Assembly: GCA_023253905.1 (NCBI GenBank)
Contig: JALREG010000346.1
Span: forward strand, 1-6,771
DNA from: Burkholderiaceae bacterium
GTDB lineage: Bacteria > Pseudomonadota > Gammaproteobacteria > Burkholderiales > Burkholderiaceae
Reading direction: 5' to 3'
Length of the DNA stretch: 6,771 bases
Position 1 is the stretch's first letter. The number at the start of each line of letters is the position of its first letter. Of the stretch, positions 1 to 5,465 are shown in pieces. The notes beneath the pieces are model-generated. The model was given only the letters and a program-made list of their open reading frames with translations, was not told the DNA's origin and ran no database searches. The position numbers were made by a program, and so were the translations under genes.

Positions 1-112
1 AGAAAGGCGGGTTCTTGTTCGTGATGTTGCGTCCACCCACAGCAAGAGACACATTCTTGATACCGCGATAGGTCACGTTCATGTCATAGGTCATGAACCG
101 TGGGATCTTTAC
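1..112 (-). pseudogene. TonB-dependent receptor, C-terminal barrel fragment (partial, runs off left edge)
   Basis: On the minus strand, the frame with codons at 107-109 and 110-112 reads KIPRFMTYDMNVTYRG followed by IKNVSLAVGGRNITNKNPPF. This resembles the penultimate strands of TonB-dependent outer-membrane receptors, where a YDLxxSY strand precedes a KNxxLxxGxxNLxDxxPPF motif. These receptors import siderophores, cobalamin or other ligands across the outer membrane. Only about 37 codons are visible, and the final strands would lie beyond the left edge. No start or upstream receptor sequence exists: moving right, the DNA becomes the indolepyruvate oxidoreductase gene in another frame. This is therefore a gene fragment at a rearrangement junction or an assembly join, not an intact gene. 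The exact boundary lies somewhere around 110-128. The identification rests on motif resemblance over a short stretch. Confidence 0.6.
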
Positions 113-1032
113 CGCAACACCAGCGGCCAGGTGACATTGAGCACCATGAGCGAGAGCGATGAACGACCGAAAGCATCGGCCAGATCAAACTGCTGCAGCG
201 AGCGGATGAGCGCGTTGTAAAGACCGCCCTGCACGATCAGGCCTAGATCAGCGTGCTCATTGCCTGGCATGAGTTCGTTGAGGCTGTGTTCAACGATAAA
301 GCGCCGCGCCGCCGGGATGCGCTCGGCGATTTTCAGCTTTTCATGGATGAAGGTCACTGGCGGATGCGCAAGGCGCATGTAGTCAAACGACGCCGGATCC
401 TCGATCAGGCGCCGAGTGGAAAAACGGGGCGCAATGTTGTCGCGGGTCTCGAAGCTTCCTCTCACATGGCAGGCGCGAATGCGCAGCTCCATGATGACAG
501 GCATATTGCTCGCTTCGCTCAGCTGAAACCCCTGCTCGACCAGATTCACCATCTGTCCAAGCTCAGGACGCGGGTCGAGCAGGCACATGCCCGACTTCAG
601 CGCGTAAGCGTGCGTGCGCTCCTGGATCACGCTTGCGCCCTCGCCGTAGTCTTCACCAACAACAATCAGCACGCCGCCGGTGACGCCGGGCGAGGCCAGA
701 TTGGAGAGCGCGTCAGCCGCCACGTTGGTACCCACGATGGACTTCCAGGTGACCGCGCCGCGCACCGGATAGTGAAGCGAAGCACCCAGCATGGCAGCCG
801 CCGAGGCCTCGTTCGAGCACGCCTCGACATGGACGCCCAGCTCATCGAGATAATCCCGCGCCTGCACCATCACATCGAGCAGATGCGAGACCGGTGCGCC
901 CTGATAGCCGCCCACATAGGCCACGCCCGACTGCAGCAGCGCCTTGGTGATGGCCAGGATGCCTTCACCGTGGAAGGTCTGCCCTGCCCCCAGCCTGAGC
1001 GCATCGATTTCTTCGCGAAACGAGACTTCCAC
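109..1032 (-). CDS. iorA: Indolepyruvate ferredoxin oxidoreductase alpha subunit, truncated at C-terminus
   Basis: IorA oxidatively decarboxylates arylpyruvates such as indolepyruvate to aryl-acyl-CoA, using thiamine diphosphate and passing electrons to ferredoxin through 4Fe-4S clusters, in aromatic amino-acid catabolism. The visible 307 residues cover the N-terminal Pyr-type domain (YVGGYQGAPVSHLLD at 39-53, conserved Glu75 in SNEASAAAML, GEDYGEGASVIQERT at 126-140) and part of the following transketolase C-like domain (LIVQGGLYNAL at 265-275). The protein stops just after LNVTWPLV, where homologues normally continue with the thiamine-binding half and, in many, a ferredoxin-like Cys domain; alpha subunits usually exceed 600 residues. 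The start is a GTG with a weak GGA seven to nine bases upstream. No ATG or TTG lies between it and the upstream in-frame stop near 1089. It follows the glutathione transferase stop by 37 bases. The truncated protein cannot bind the cofactor properly and is probably inactive, unless the junction is an assembly artefact. Confidence 0.85.
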   Translation of the reverse strand: MEVSFREEIDALRLGAGQTFHGEGILAITKALLQSGVAYVGGYQGAPVSHLLDVMVQARDYLDELGVHVEACSNEASAAAMLGASLHYPVRGAVTWKSIVGTNVAADALSNLASPGVTGGVLIVVGEDYGEGASVIQERTHAYALKSGMCLLDPRPELGQMVNLVEQGFQLSEASNMPVIMELRIRACHVRGSFETRDNIAPRFSTRRLIEDPASFDYMRLAHPPVTFIHEKLKIAERIPAARRFIVEHSLNELMPGNEHADLGLIVQGGLYNALIRSLQQFDLADAFGRSSLSLMVLNVTWPLVLR

Positions 1033-1069
1033 GTTTGATTCCGATCGGGCGAACCCGGCAATCTGCAGC

Positions 1070-1681
1070 TCAGGAAGGTAGCGCCCAGGTCATTTTCATT
1101 GACGGGCGCTGACTGAAGGCGGCATACCATTTCGCCACCTCGGGATAGGTCTCACGCCAGCCGAAATCGGCGAAGCGGAGGTCCAGATACCAGAGCGCGC
1201 AACCCACCGCGATGTTGCCGATGGTGACTTCGGCGGACAACATTGACGGGTTGGCGTTCAGATGGGCAAACGACGTGCGGATCTTGTCGCGCTGACCAAG
1301 CGACCAGTCTTCCCAGCGAAGTGGCTCCGGACGCAGAAAAACTTCATAGCGGGCGAGGATGGCCGCATCGAGAATGCCGTCGCCCAGCGACTGCAGTGTG
1401 AGCGCACGCCAGCGCGCCATACCTGCGGCAGGGAAAATTTTGCCCTTCGCCAGATCGTTGAGGTACTCGCAGATGACGCGGCTGTCGTAAAGCGACTCGC
1501 CGTCGTCCGTGAAGAACGTGGGCACCTTGCCAAGCGGGTTGTGAGGAATGATGGTCTGGTCCCGGTTGACTGGATTGGCCGCCGAGGCGAGCAGACTGAT
1601 GCGGCCATCCAGACCCAGTTCATTTGCTGTAACCAGGCACTTTCGAACATAGGGGGAAAAAGGCGAAAACAGAAGCTTCAT
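1070..1681 (-). CDS. YibF-like glutathione S-transferase
   Basis: This is a cytoplasmic two-domain glutathione transferase-like protein of 203 residues, normal for the family. Residues 1-78 form the thioredoxin-fold domain: SPFSPYVRK at 6-14 holds the candidate catalytic serines, NPLGKVP at 48-54 ends in the cis-proline that binds the glutathione backbone, and DSRVICEYL at 66-74 matches the usual E/DS motif contacting the gamma-glutamyl group. Residues 85-200 form the helical domain, with TIGNIAVGCALWYLDLR at 153-169 as the core helix. The overall pattern resembles Escherichia coli YibF, whose substrate is not established. The ATG at 1681 is chosen because GGAG lies ten bases upstream and the protein then begins MKLLFSPFSP, as in relatives; an in-frame TTG at 1699 would add six residues without support. 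The gene sits 37 bases before truncated iorA, so the two are probably cotranscribed. A role in conjugating or isomerising a catabolic intermediate is possible but unproven. Confidence 0.9.
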   Translation of the reverse strand: MKLLFSPFSPYVRKCLVTANELGLDGRISLLASAANPVNRDQTIIPHNPLGKVPTFFTDDGESLYDSRVICEYLNDLAKGKIFPAAGMARWRALTLQSLGDGILDAAILARYEVFLRPEPLRWEDWSLGQRDKIRTSFAHLNANPSMLSAEVTIGNIAVGCALWYLDLRFADFGWRETYPEVAKWYAAFSQRPSMKMTWALPS

Positions 1682-1768
1682 GATGTGACGACTCCACAAA
1701 AAGAAAATGAAAAACGACTGGCCAGGCGTGACCCTACCCTCTCTCGTATCCGCCCGGCACCAACTGAC
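1682..1768. other. Intergenic spacer between the Bug protein and glutathione transferase genes
   Basis: This 87-base gap is the largest between neighbouring genes 3 to 7 of the series. On the minus strand it holds a short CTGGCCAG palindrome followed by a T-rich stretch and then the ribosome binding site of the downstream gene. The palindrome is too short to be a reliable terminator. A promoter for the glutathione transferase and iorA could lie here, but no clear -35/-10 pair is seen. Confidence 0.4.
1692..1697 (-). promoter_or_regulatory. Ribosome binding site of the glutathione transferase gene
   Basis: The minus strand reads GTGGAG here, giving a GGAG core ten bases before the ATG at 1681. 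It supports the ATG over the upstream TTG at 1699, whose codon overlaps this site. Confidence 0.6.
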
Positions 1769-2794
1769 TCAGCGACCACTGATGTTGCGCTCACGGATCA
1801 CTTTGCCCCAGGTCTGGTATTCACGTGCAATGAATGCACCGAGCTCGGCACGACTGGTGGGCGTTGGCCAGAAACCGTGGCGACCCAGCGCCTCGCCCAC
1901 CTCCGGGTTGTCGAGCACGCGCACCAGTTCAGCATGCCAGCGATCCAGCACCTCGCGTGACACCTTTGCGCTCGCAATGAACGCATACCAGTTGGTGGCA
2001 TTGAAGCCAGGGAACCCGGACTCGGCAATGGTGGGCACATCAGGCAGTGAGGGATGCCGATTGAGGCCGGTGGACGCGAGCGCAATCAGTTTCCCGGACT
2101 CGATATGCTGCTGCGCGGTGGACATGGTGGCATACCACGATGTGACCCGCCCGGCGAGAATATCAACCAGCGCCGGCGCGCCGCCTTTGTAGGGAACATG
2201 AACGGTCTCAATGCCCGCCATGGCGTTCAGCAATTCACCCGCCAGATGCGATGCCGAGGCGGGGCCTGTGGAAGCAAAATCAATTCGGCCGGGCTGGCGT
2301 CGCGCAGCGTCGATGAATTCGGTGAACGATCGGATCCCTGCGCCCGCATGCACCACCAGCACATTCGGAAAATTCACCGCCATGGTGAGCGGTGCGAAAT
2401 CGGCGGCTGCGTCGTAACCCGTTTTCATCAGGTGCGGCGCAATGGCGAGCGGACCGATTGTGCCCAGAAGGATGAGGCTGCCGTCAGTCGGGCCTGCCGC
2501 CGTCATCTGATGCGCGATGTTGCCGCCCGCGCCGGGGCGGTTGTCGACCGATACCGTCTGCCCCAGGTTATCGGACAGGCGGCGCGCAATGATCCGGGCT
2601 GCTGTATCGGCCGCGCCCCCCGCCGCAAAGCCCACCAGCAGGGTGACGCCACGGCGGGGCGGGAACTCCTGCGCAGCCGCAGCAGGGGAACCCAAAGCTG
2701 CTGCCAAGGCAAGCAAGGCCGCGAGGGAGCGGGTAACGGTTCGCGAGACTCGACCAGGCACAGGCGTCGAAACAGGGCGAGCAGAAGTCATCAT
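1769..2794 (-). CDS. Bug-family (TctC-like) tripartite tricarboxylate transporter solute-binding protein
   Basis: This is a periplasmic binding protein of 341 residues that captures small carboxylates or related anions for uptake. Residues 1-41 form a Sec signal peptide: basic residues up to Arg22, a hydrophobic core at 24-38, and likely cleavage after Ala41 before QEFP; there is no lipobox or twin-arginine motif. Family hallmarks are GFAAGGAADTAARIIA at 55-70, VDNRPGAGGNIA at 83-94, VPYKGGAPALVDILAG at 200-215 and LPDVPTIAESGFPG at 250-263. The length is normal. The start is the first of two adjacent ATGs, only four bases after the antiporter stop and with no good Shine-Dalgarno sequence, suggesting translational coupling. 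No TctA or TctB membrane subunits occur in the window; orphan Bug genes are common in Burkholderiales. The ligand cannot be predicted, but the neighbouring hydrolase and dehydratase suggest an organic acid or acylated amino acid. Confidence 0.93.
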   Translation of the reverse strand: MMTSARPVSTPVPGRVSRTVTRSLAALLALAAALGSPAAAAQEFPPRRGVTLLVGFAAGGAADTAARIIARRLSDNLGQTVSVDNRPGAGGNIAHQMTAAGPTDGSLILLGTIGPLAIAPHLMKTGYDAAADFAPLTMAVNFPNVLVVHAGAGIRSFTEFIDAARRQPGRIDFASTGPASASHLAGELLNAMAGIETVHVPYKGGAPALVDILAGRVTSWYATMSTAQQHIESGKLIALASTGLNRHPSLPDVPTIAESGFPGFNATNWYAFIASAKVSREVLDRWHAELVRVLDNPEVGEALGRHGFWPTPTSRAELGAFIAREYQTWGKVIRERNISGR

Positions 2795-2798
2795 CGGA

Positions 2799-3749
2799 TC
2801 AGGGCAGCATGGTGAAGAGAATAAATGTGGCGAAGATCGCGAGGTGAACGAAACCTTCCAGCACTGTGCTTCGCCCGGTGTTCAGCGTAAACGATAGCGT
2901 GAGAAAGGTGGTAAAGAGCAGTACCACCATCGGTTCGTTCAGGCCCAGATGCAGCGACTGATTGGTAATGAGTGCCGTGATGGCCACTGCTGGAATGGCG
3001 AGAACCACGCAGGCAAGCACAGAGCCCAGTGTGAGGTTGAGCGCGGTTTGCAGTCGGTTCTGACGTGCTGCCTTGATCGCGGTGATTCCCTCTGGCAAAA
3101 GAACCAGCAGGGCGAGCGCGATCAAAGCGTCACGCGCTGTGGGGCGCGGAGCATCTGGAACCACCTCATGGTCGGTAATAAAGTCGCTCCGGTGCCTCAC
3201 CAACTGGACATAAAGAAAAAGCATGTAGAGGACGAACGAAACCGCCGCCACAAAGATGAGCTGCGCCCGAGTAAATACCGGTCCGGGGGCGCTCATCGTG
3301 TAGGAGGGCAGTACCATCGTGAGCATTGAGAGCGGCACCAGAACCGCAAGAAACGCGTTGGATGCGGAGACCCTGAAGTTCTGCTCATAGTGGCGTCCGC
3401 CGCCCAGCAGCAGACAGACGCCCAAGATGCCGTTGAGCGCAATGAGTAGGGCCGAGAAGATTGAATCGCGGGCAAGCTCAGGCTGGTCGCCACCCAGCAT
3501 CATCGAAACAATCAGCCCCGCATCAATCACCGAGATGGCAAGCGCCAACACCAGACTGCCAAACAGCGCGCCCAACCGGTGCGCGAGCGTTTCCGCGTGG
3601 TGTACCGACGAAAATGTGCAGCCGATGAGGAGCACCACCACCGCGCCGATCGGCACCTGCAGCCCGATTAGCGATGCAGCGAGGGCCGCAGCACCCGCCA
3701 GCGGAAAACCGACCGTCCACCAGGAAAACAGTGCGCCGGACGCCGCCAC
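2799..3749 (-). CDS. chaA: ChaA-type Ca2+(Na+)/H+ antiporter, apparently missing one transmembrane helix
   Basis: This is an inner-membrane cation/proton exchanger of the CaCA superfamily. With the GTG at 3749 it has 316 residues, against 366 for Escherichia coli ChaA as I recall it. The first alpha-repeat includes VHHAETLAHRLG at 49-60 and LVLALAISVIDAGLI at 66-80; the second includes LLPEGITAIKAARQNRLQTALNLTLGSVLA, beginning at about 217 and split here by LNL. Other matches are LNGILGVCLLLGG at 105-117, LYMLFLYVQLVRHRSDF at 174-190 and FTLNTGRSTVLEGFVHLA at 287-304. Two features are odd. The conserved GEPxG and central Glu of the first repeat read GALFG (60-64) and Asp76. A helix and loop of roughly 40 residues expected before LLVLLPEG are absent, although the frame stays open. 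The start is inferred: GTG lies two bases after the hydrolase stop, whereas an upstream TTG at 3809 would add 20 residues inside that gene. Transport activity is doubtful. Confidence 0.85.
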   Translation of the reverse strand: MAASGALFSWWTVGFPLAGAAALAASLIGLQVPIGAVVVLLIGCTFSSVHHAETLAHRLGALFGSLVLALAISVIDAGLIVSMMLGGDQPELARDSIFSALLIALNGILGVCLLLGGGRHYEQNFRVSASNAFLAVLVPLSMLTMVLPSYTMSAPGPVFTRAQLIFVAAVSFVLYMLFLYVQLVRHRSDFITDHEVVPDAPRPTARDALIALALLVLLPEGITAIKAARQNRLQTALNLTLGSVLACVVLAIPAVAITALITNQSLHLGLNEPMVVLLFTTFLTLSFTLNTGRSTVLEGFVHLAIFATFILFTMLP

Positions 3750-3751
3750 CT

Positions 3752-5347
3752 TCAGTGCGCCCCGGGCTCGGCCACCGCATCGCCATAAGGCGACATGATC
3801 TCGGTACAACCGCTATTGAGGCCCGCGTCGCGCAGAACACCGGCTGGACAGGCAAACGCATAGGGGTAGACCTGACGCGGCGCTGGCACCACGGGCATCA
3901 CATCGGCGAGCGCCGTGAGCGTTTCTTCTCCCAGGAGCGGGTCAGCGGCGATGACCGGCAGCCCGCTGACATCGATCCTGGGCTGGTGGAATGCCTCCTC
4001 GAGGCTCATACCGAATCGCGAGAGGAAGGTCGCCAGCTGCAAGACCGCGCCAAGAATCTTGCGTCCACCCGATGCGCCCAGCGCGAACATGCGCTGCCGG
4101 CCATCGGCACCAATTACCGGGCAGTAATTCGCGAGACACCGTTTGCCGGGTCCAAGTGAGTTGGGCTTTCCGGGCACCGGATCGAACCACATGATGCCGT
4201 TATTGAGCAGCACCCCGGTAGCGGGCGACACCACCCGCGCACCGAAGATCGAGAGCAGCGTCTGCGTTACCGAACAAATGTTGCCGTGCCGATCCACCAC
4301 GCTGAAGTGCGTGGTGCTGCCAGGCGCCTTGGCCGACTCGTGGTCACCCATTTCGGCGAGGCGGGCGGTGAAGGCTTCATTGAGGGCAGCGGCGATCGCC
4401 TGGTAGTGCCTGGGGCGCACATGCCGCGCCTCGGGTGAGGTCGCGTGGTCGGCGTCGAAGTCGAGTGCAGACAGCGCGCGCGCAAAGGTTGGCCCGCCAG
4501 TGAGGCCGGGAACCGCCCAGATCACGCCCCCCGGGTGCGCCAGCCTGAGCGGGTCGACCCACTCTGCACGATAGTCGGCGAGATCACGATCGCTGAGAAA
4601 ACCGCCCTTGGCCAGTACATCGGCGGCGAGCGCCCGTCCGACATCGCCGCCATAGAAAGCGTTGGCGCCGTCAAGCGCAATCTGGGTCAGGGTATCGGCC
4701 AGGCGGCTCTGGTTCAGTCGCCGCACGGGGCCACCGGTCCAGGCGCCGAGAATGGGCCAGCGCCCCTCATCGAGAAACATGGTTGCGGCATCGGGGTCGG
4801 CCGCCAGCGCCTTGGCGTTCGACGCAGTGACAAGCCCGGAGTACCAGTCACAAAGCAGGCCGTCGCCGGCCAGACGGGCGGCGGGCTCCACCAGTTCGCG
4901 CCAGGCGAGCCGGCCGTATTCGCCATGCGCCAACGCCATGCCGGCGATCACGCCCGGCACCGCCACCGAGCTTGCCCCCTGGACGTTGCGGTCCCCGAGC
5001 ACCGATGGCCAGCCGAAGAGATCGGTGTTGACGCCGGCACCGGTGAGGGGAAAGTGAGCGGGGTCCAGGTTGAGCGGCGAGCGCATGCCGAAATTGACGG
5101 CGCGGGCACGCTTTTCATCAGCCCGCCAGACGACCATGCACCCGCCTGCTGCGACGCCGCTCATCCAGGGCTCAACCACCCCGAGGGCAAACGACGTGGC
5201 AACTGCAGCATCGACCGCATCGCCGCCTGCAGCCAGCACGGCGGCGCCAGCCTCGGCGGCCACGCGGTGCTGGGCCGCCACAACACCGCCTGCGGTGGGT
5301 ACCACCGCTTTGCGAACCGTCTGTGTCGAAGAAAAATTGTCGTTCAA
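3752..5347 (-). CDS. Gamma-glutamyltransferase-like Ntn hydrolase, non-canonical substrate pocket
   Basis: This belongs to the gamma-glutamyltranspeptidase family, proenzymes that cut themselves before a threonine that then acts as nucleophile. With a TTG start it has 531 residues. VVAAQHRVAAEAGAAVLAAG begins at about 22 and is followed by DAVDAAVATSFALGVVEP. The self-processing site is TTHFSVVD at 345-352, so Thr345 (codon 4313-4315) should be the nucleophile. It is followed by VLLNNG at 379-384 and ASGGRKILGAVLQLATFLSR. There is no signal peptide, so it should be cytoplasmic, unlike periplasmic glutathione-degrading enzymes. Residues that hold the gamma-glutamyl group in E. coli Ggt (Arg114, Gln430, Asp433, Ser462-Ser463) appear replaced (FGMRSP, NNGIMWF, CLANY), pointing to another amide substrate. 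The TTG at 5347 is chosen because NFSSTQTVRK is where similarity seems to begin; the open frame runs to 5635, and GTG 5392 is an alternative. Its stop lies two bases before the antiporter start. Confidence 0.88.
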   Translation of the reverse strand: MNDNFSSTQTVRKAVVPTAGGVVAAQHRVAAEAGAAVLAAGGDAVDAAVATSFALGVVEPWMSGVAAGGCMVVWRADEKRARAVNFGMRSPLNLDPAHFPLTGAGVNTDLFGWPSVLGDRNVQGASSVAVPGVIAGMALAHGEYGRLAWRELVEPAARLAGDGLLCDWYSGLVTASNAKALAADPDAATMFLDEGRWPILGAWTGGPVRRLNQSRLADTLTQIALDGANAFYGGDVGRALAADVLAKGGFLSDRDLADYRAEWVDPLRLAHPGGVIWAVPGLTGGPTFARALSALDFDADHATSPEARHVRPRHYQAIAAALNEAFTARLAEMGDHESAKAPGSTTHFSVVDRHGNICSVTQTLLSIFGARVVSPATGVLLNNGIMWFDPVPGKPNSLGPGKRCLANYCPVIGADGRQRMFALGASGGRKILGAVLQLATFLSRFGMSLEEAFHQPRIDVSGLPVIAADPLLGEETLTALADVMPVVPAPRQVYPYAFACPAGVLRDAGLNSGCTEIMSPYGDAVAEPGAH

Positions 5348-5465
5348 GGCCGTTCTCGTCCGTGGTGATCCGAATGGTAGCCGAGGTGCCACGCGGATGC
5401 CCGAGACGCACAGCCGTATGGGCCGGCACGACGCGTGCAAGACGCAGCCACGCAGGTCTGCCTGA
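5348..5465 (-). other. Spacer after the dehydratase gene; possible remnant of a PrpF-like isomerase C-terminus
   Basis: These 118 bases separate the dehydratase stop (TAG, 5466-5468) from the hydrolase start. Read in the dehydratase frame past its stop, the minus strand gives AWLRLARVVPAHTAVRLGHP and then RGTSATIRITTDENGLERQF. This loosely recalls the VRIGHPSG segment near the end of PrpF-type isomerases, which act on aconitate- or itaconate-like acids. The resemblance is short, and the diagnostic RTARR motif that should follow is absent. It may be a decayed gene piece or chance. No terminator or promoter is evident. Confidence 0.25.

Noticed and set aside
253..1038. Plus-strand open frame of 261 codons
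   Set aside because: It is opposite iorA, whose Pyr-domain motifs are unambiguous on the minus strand.
1700..1735. Possible terminator between the Bug protein and glutathione transferase genes
   Set aside because: Only an eight-base CTGGCCAG palindrome precedes a discontinuous T-rich run. The palindrome has no loop and too few pairs for an intrinsic terminator.
2054..2815. Plus-strand open frame of 253 codons
   Set aside because: It is opposite the Bug-family binding-protein gene and has an Arg/Gly-rich composition without any family signature.
3750..3809. TTG start at 3809 for the antiporter
   Set aside because: It would add 20 polar residues (YRDHVALWRCGG and so on) inside the hydrolase gene and unlike a transporter N-terminus; the GTG at 3749 directly follows the hydrolase stop.
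4445..5368. Long open frame of 307 codons on the plus strand
   Set aside because: It lies opposite the hydrolase gene, whose minus-strand product has clear family motifs. The plus-strand product is rich in Arg, His and Gly with no recognisable domain, as expected from the antisense of high-GC coding DNA.
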